A stretch of 34,856 bases of DNA from an uncultured Collinsella sp. GTDB lineage: Bacteria > Actinomycetota > Coriobacteriia > Coriobacteriales > Coriobacteriaceae. Shown here one piece after another: positions 32,463 to 34,856 of the stretch (position 1 is the first letter of the stretch; every line of letters begins with the position of its first letter). The stretch spans positions 1 through 34,856 of the forward strand of contig UQOJ01000018.1 of assembly GCA_900542635.1 (NCBI GenBank), in the 5' to 3' direction. The position numbers and the translations under genes were made by a program. The notes beneath the pieces were generated by a model that did not search any database, was not told the origin of the DNA, and worked only from the letters and a program-made list of their open reading frames with translations.

Positions 32463-33623
32463 ATGTCGGATTCGCCTAATTTTTTGACCTATGCCCAGAC
32501 AGCGTTTGATCCGTTTGAGGAACGGCCGTTCTGCGCGGTGGATAGCCTGGTCTTTGCGTGGTTGTCCTATTTGCGTTTGCCGGGTGATATGGCGGAGCTG
32601 ACGAACTGGCAGGGCCTAGACGTACGCGAGCTGCTGCGCGCCGAGTGCTACCAAGACATGATTGGCGACCTGTGGGATCCGGAGGGGAGTCGTGCCCTGT
32701 TGGAGGCTGTGGCAGCAAGCCCTCGCTACCGTGGCGTTCGTGTTTGCGGCTATCGTAGCGTGAGTGATGCCGAGACAACGGAGCAGTTTGCGGCCATGAC
32801 GTTCCGATTTCCGGCGGGGTTTAGCTATCTTGCCTTCCGGGGGACCGACAGCACGATTGTGGGCTGGAAAGAGGACTTTAACATGGCGTTCCGGTGTCCT
32901 GTGCCGGCCCAGGAATCCGCGGCGCGTTATGTAGACGAGGCGGCGGATGCGATTGACGGGCCGCTTTTGTGCGGAGGTCATTCCAAGGGTGGAAACCTTG
33001 CGGTGTACGGTGCGGCGATGTGCTCCGATGTCGCTCGTGAGCGAATTGAACGGGCATATTCCCATGATGGTCCGGGCTTCGTCGAGGAGTTTCTGAACGG
33101 CGACGCTTTTGCCGATCTTTCCGGTCGAATCGACAAGACGCTATCTCGGTCGTCGATCTTTGGCATGATGTTCGAGACACAAGAGGACTATGCCATCGTT
33201 GAGAGCACCGAGTTCAGCCTGCTGCAGCACAATCCCTTTAGCTGGGTGGTTGATGGTCGCGACTTCGTGTACTGTGAGCGCCTGTCCGCCGGTGCTCGAT
33301 ATGTTGATGGCTCCATTCGCGAGATGCTGCTTGCAGTGTCGCCTGGCGAGCGCGAGCGTTTTGTAGATGCGTTGTTCTCCGTGTTTGAGGCAACGGGTGC
33401 TGAGCGGTTTGCGGATATCGCTGGGAATCTGCGCGAGAGCCTGCCCGTGATGCTCCAGGCTGCGCAAGGCTTTGACAAGGATACGCGACGCTTTGTCTCG
33501 CAGACCATCGCGGCAATCCTAAAATGTGCGCTTCTGCCCAAACATCCCCAGATCGACATGCCCGCTGCCGGCAAGAGCTTGGCAGAACAGCTCGAGGCTT
33601 GGCAGTCCGAGCTCCTGCGCTAG
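32463..33623 (+). CDS. Mbeg1-like (DUF2974) alpha/beta hydrolase
   Basis: This 386-residue protein of the Mbeg1-like family (PF11187) has an N-terminal FCAVDSLVFAWLSYL (~23-37), the core AFRGTDSTIVGWKEDFNM (~125-142) and the nucleophile elbow GHSKGGNLAVYGA with Ser in GHSKG. It is a predicted lipase/esterase-like hydrolase without signal peptide; substrates are unknown. ATG 32463 follows GGGAGGG. The gene is bracketed by the inverted repeats at 32411 and 33628, which leave only short spacers to either end of the gene. Its GC content does not differ obviously from its neighbours. Confidence 0.88.
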   Translation: MSDSPNFLTYAQTAFDPFEERPFCAVDSLVFAWLSYLRLPGDMAELTNWQGLDVRELLRAECYQDMIGDLWDPEGSRALLEAVAASPRYRGVRVCGYRSVSDAETTEQFAAMTFRFPAGFSYLAFRGTDSTIVGWKEDFNMAFRCPVPAQESAARYVDEAADAIDGPLLCGGHSKGGNLAVYGAAMCSDVARERIERAYSHDGPGFVEEFLNGDAFADLSGRIDKTLSRSSIFGMMFETQEDYAIVESTEFSLLQHNPFSWVVDGRDFVYCERLSAGARYVDGSIREMLLAVSPGERERFVDALFSVFEATGAERFADIAGNLRESLPVMLQAAQGFDKDTRRFVSQTIAAILKCALLPKHPQIDMPAAGKSLAEQLEAWQSELLR

Positions 33624-33625
33624 CC

Positions 33626-33660
33626 ATTGGTGCAAAGTAACCTGTCCCCGATGCACCAAT
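33626..33660. repeat. Right arm of inverted repeat, with terminal palindrome
   Basis: Bases 33628-33649 are the inverted copy of 32411-32432. The arm is also enclosed by ATTGGTGCA (33626-33634) and TGCACCAAT (33652-33660), a perfect 9-base inverted pair, so the element can fold on its own as a REP-like hairpin. It starts two bases after the Mbeg1-like stop codon. Confidence 0.75.
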
Positions 33661-33725
33661 CTTCGATACGCTTGGGGCAGGCTCGACCGCTATACTGGTT
33701 CGTGCTCAATTCGATCTAGAACGGA

Positions 33726-34739
33726 ATGCCGTATATGAAAATCAATCACGCAATCCTGCATATCCTGGACTTTGACTCGGCCGTCAACGTTATGAGCCAG
33801 CGCGAGCTCGATATCGAAAGCCGTACCGTGCGCAATTTTGTAACCACGCATCTGCGCCGCGCACGCACCTCGGCCGACAATAAACGCGCCACGTTTGCCG
33901 AGAACTCCGCATTCGGCGGCGAGCTCAAGGGCTATTTCTTTGGCGAGCGCGAGTTCGTGGACCTGTCGCAGCAGATTGCGGAGTTTATCTCCTCCGAGCT
34001 CACCAAAGCCGAGAAAGCCGAGTCTACCGATGTGCTCGTGGCTGATTTTGACGACGATGAGGATGCCCGCTGGTTTGCCGTGATGCTGCTGGGCTCCAAG
34101 CAGGCTTTTATGCACGAGGTGGGCCGCGAGGAGGGGGAGGTGCGCAACGACATCGCGCGCCACTACGCTATTCTGCCAAACCCCTCGCAAAAGGTTCCAA
34201 GCTATGCCATCGTGCGTGCGAGCACCATGGAGATCGGCTACGTGGACAAGAAGCGCAAGATTGCCGGCGAGGACCGTATGCTTATCCCCGATGGCCTGCT
34301 GCAGTGCGACACGGGCGTATCGGGCAAGGAGGTCATCGACACCGTGACGCGTGTGGTCGAGGAAGTCGCCGAGGAGCACGGTGCCAATACGGCCGTGGCG
34401 CTCGCCAAGGTTAAGGCTGCCGTTGCCGAGAAAGTCGAGGATGACGAGGAGCTGCCGCCTTGGGATATTGTCGACGAAGTCTTTGAGGACGAGCCGGTCA
34501 TCAAGGAGAGCGTGCGTGCGGCACTGACTGAGGAGAAGGTGCCTGAGCGTGTGCCCGTGGAGCGCAAGCAGGTCGAACGCGCGGCGGTGCGCAACCACAA
34601 AATCCGTACCGACACGGGCATCGAGATCAGCTTCCCGGCCGAGATGGGTTCGAACTCTGAGTACATCGAGTTTGTCAACGAGCCCAACGGCCTCATCTCC
34701 ATCGAGCTCAAGAATATCGGCAGCATCGAGAATCGATAA
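33726..34739 (+). CDS. YejK/NdpA-type nucleoid-associated protein
   Basis: This 337-residue protein of the NA37/NdpA family (PF04245) has the typical opening KINHAILHILDF, the central VLVADFDDDEDARWFAVMLL (~100-119), LPNPSQKVPSYAIVR, and a Glu-rich hinge (~235-285). E. coli YejK is an abundant nucleoid-associated protein that binds topoisomerases. The start may be 33726 or ATG 33735; neither has a strong RBS, though GGA precedes the first. TATACT at 33691-33696 is a possible -10 box. The terminator at 34768 follows. Confidence 0.85.
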   Translation: MPYMKINHAILHILDFDSAVNVMSQRELDIESRTVRNFVTTHLRRARTSADNKRATFAENSAFGGELKGYFFGEREFVDLSQQIAEFISSELTKAEKAESTDVLVADFDDDEDARWFAVMLLGSKQAFMHEVGREEGEVRNDIARHYAILPNPSQKVPSYAIVRASTMEIGYVDKKRKIAGEDRMLIPDGLLQCDTGVSGKEVIDTVTRVVEEVAEEHGANTAVALAKVKAAVAEKVEDDEELPPWDIVDEVFEDEPVIKESVRAALTEEKVPERVPVERKQVERAAVRNHKIRTDTGIEISFPAEMGSNSEYIEFVNEPNGLISIELKNIGSIENR

Positions 34740-34767
34740 GTTGCGTTACGTCTACAGCGAGAAAGCA

Positions 34768-34800
34768 AAGGCCGAAGCTCCTTGGGGCTTCGGCCTTCTT
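34768..34800 (+). terminator. Terminator of the YejK-like gene
   Basis: A 13-bp stem (34768-34780 with 34785-34797) is followed by CTTCTTGTT. Clear rho-independent terminator 28 bases after the stop. Confidence 0.85.
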
Positions 34801-34817
34801 GTTCAAGACTTTAGTCC

Positions 34818-34841
34818 GCTGGCCGCGCAGCGGCCAGCTTT
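34818..34841. terminator. Second hairpin at window edge
   Basis: GCTGGCCGC (34818-34826) pairs with GCGGCCAGC (34830-34838) with a short TTT. On the minus strand it would precede AAAG rather than a T run, so it could serve a gene beyond the window only weakly. Confidence 0.35.
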
Positions 34842-34856
34842 AAACCACCCGCTACG

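Overview
The window reads as chromosomal DNA of a GC-rich anaerobic gut actinobacterium. Codon use, gene families and the dense, short-spaced layout suggest a Collinsella-like Coriobacteriia. This is an inference from style and content; there is no rRNA gene here to confirm it. I saw no tRNA, rRNA, CRISPR array, integrase or full insertion sequence.

Layout. Bases 1-2600 hold deoC and two HAD phosphatases. Bases 2736-14123 hold one long same-strand sugar-conjugate locus: a GntR/UTRA regulator, a YfcC-type carrier, a YtcJ-like amidohydrolase, an FrlC-like isomerase/epimerase, an FrlB-like SIS deglycase, two FrlD-like PfkB kinases, an Amidohydro_2 protein, a YjbQ protein, a BtpA/SgcQ protein and an FGGY kinase. 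The core matches the logic of the frl/fra Amadori-product pathways: import, epimerise, phosphorylate at C6, then cleave to sugar phosphate plus amine. It carries six extra genes, and both amidohydrolases have altered metal-ligand motifs. On the minus strand follow tcdA and tatD-like genes and a 28-codon membrane micro-ORF, then plus-strand sdpR/sdpI and ettA.

Bases 19140-20930 are an AT-richer patch with a Tat-exported papain-like cysteine peptidase overlapping a small lipoprotein gene. Two minus-strand genes follow: a LOTUS-like protein with a long acidic linker, and a membrane protein with a Ser/Thr-rich tail. Bases 23740-27770 form a second, clearly AT-rich island: a DUF2087 protein, an MFS exporter, a 773-residue radical SAM protein with a B12-type N-terminus, and, 13 bases after it, a 36-codon ORF with a perfect ribosome binding site and its own terminator. 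I read this as a probable undescribed RiPP (modified peptide) system; it is the main discovery candidate.

Bases 27900-34740 return to housekeeping: glutamine-dependent NAD synthetase, a class I aminotransferase, L-lactate dehydrogenase, a Mbeg1-like hydrolase bracketed by a 22-base inverted repeat, and a YejK/NdpA nucleoid-associated protein. A recurring trait is a strong terminator-like hairpin placed only about 15-30 bases before the next start codon (five cases).
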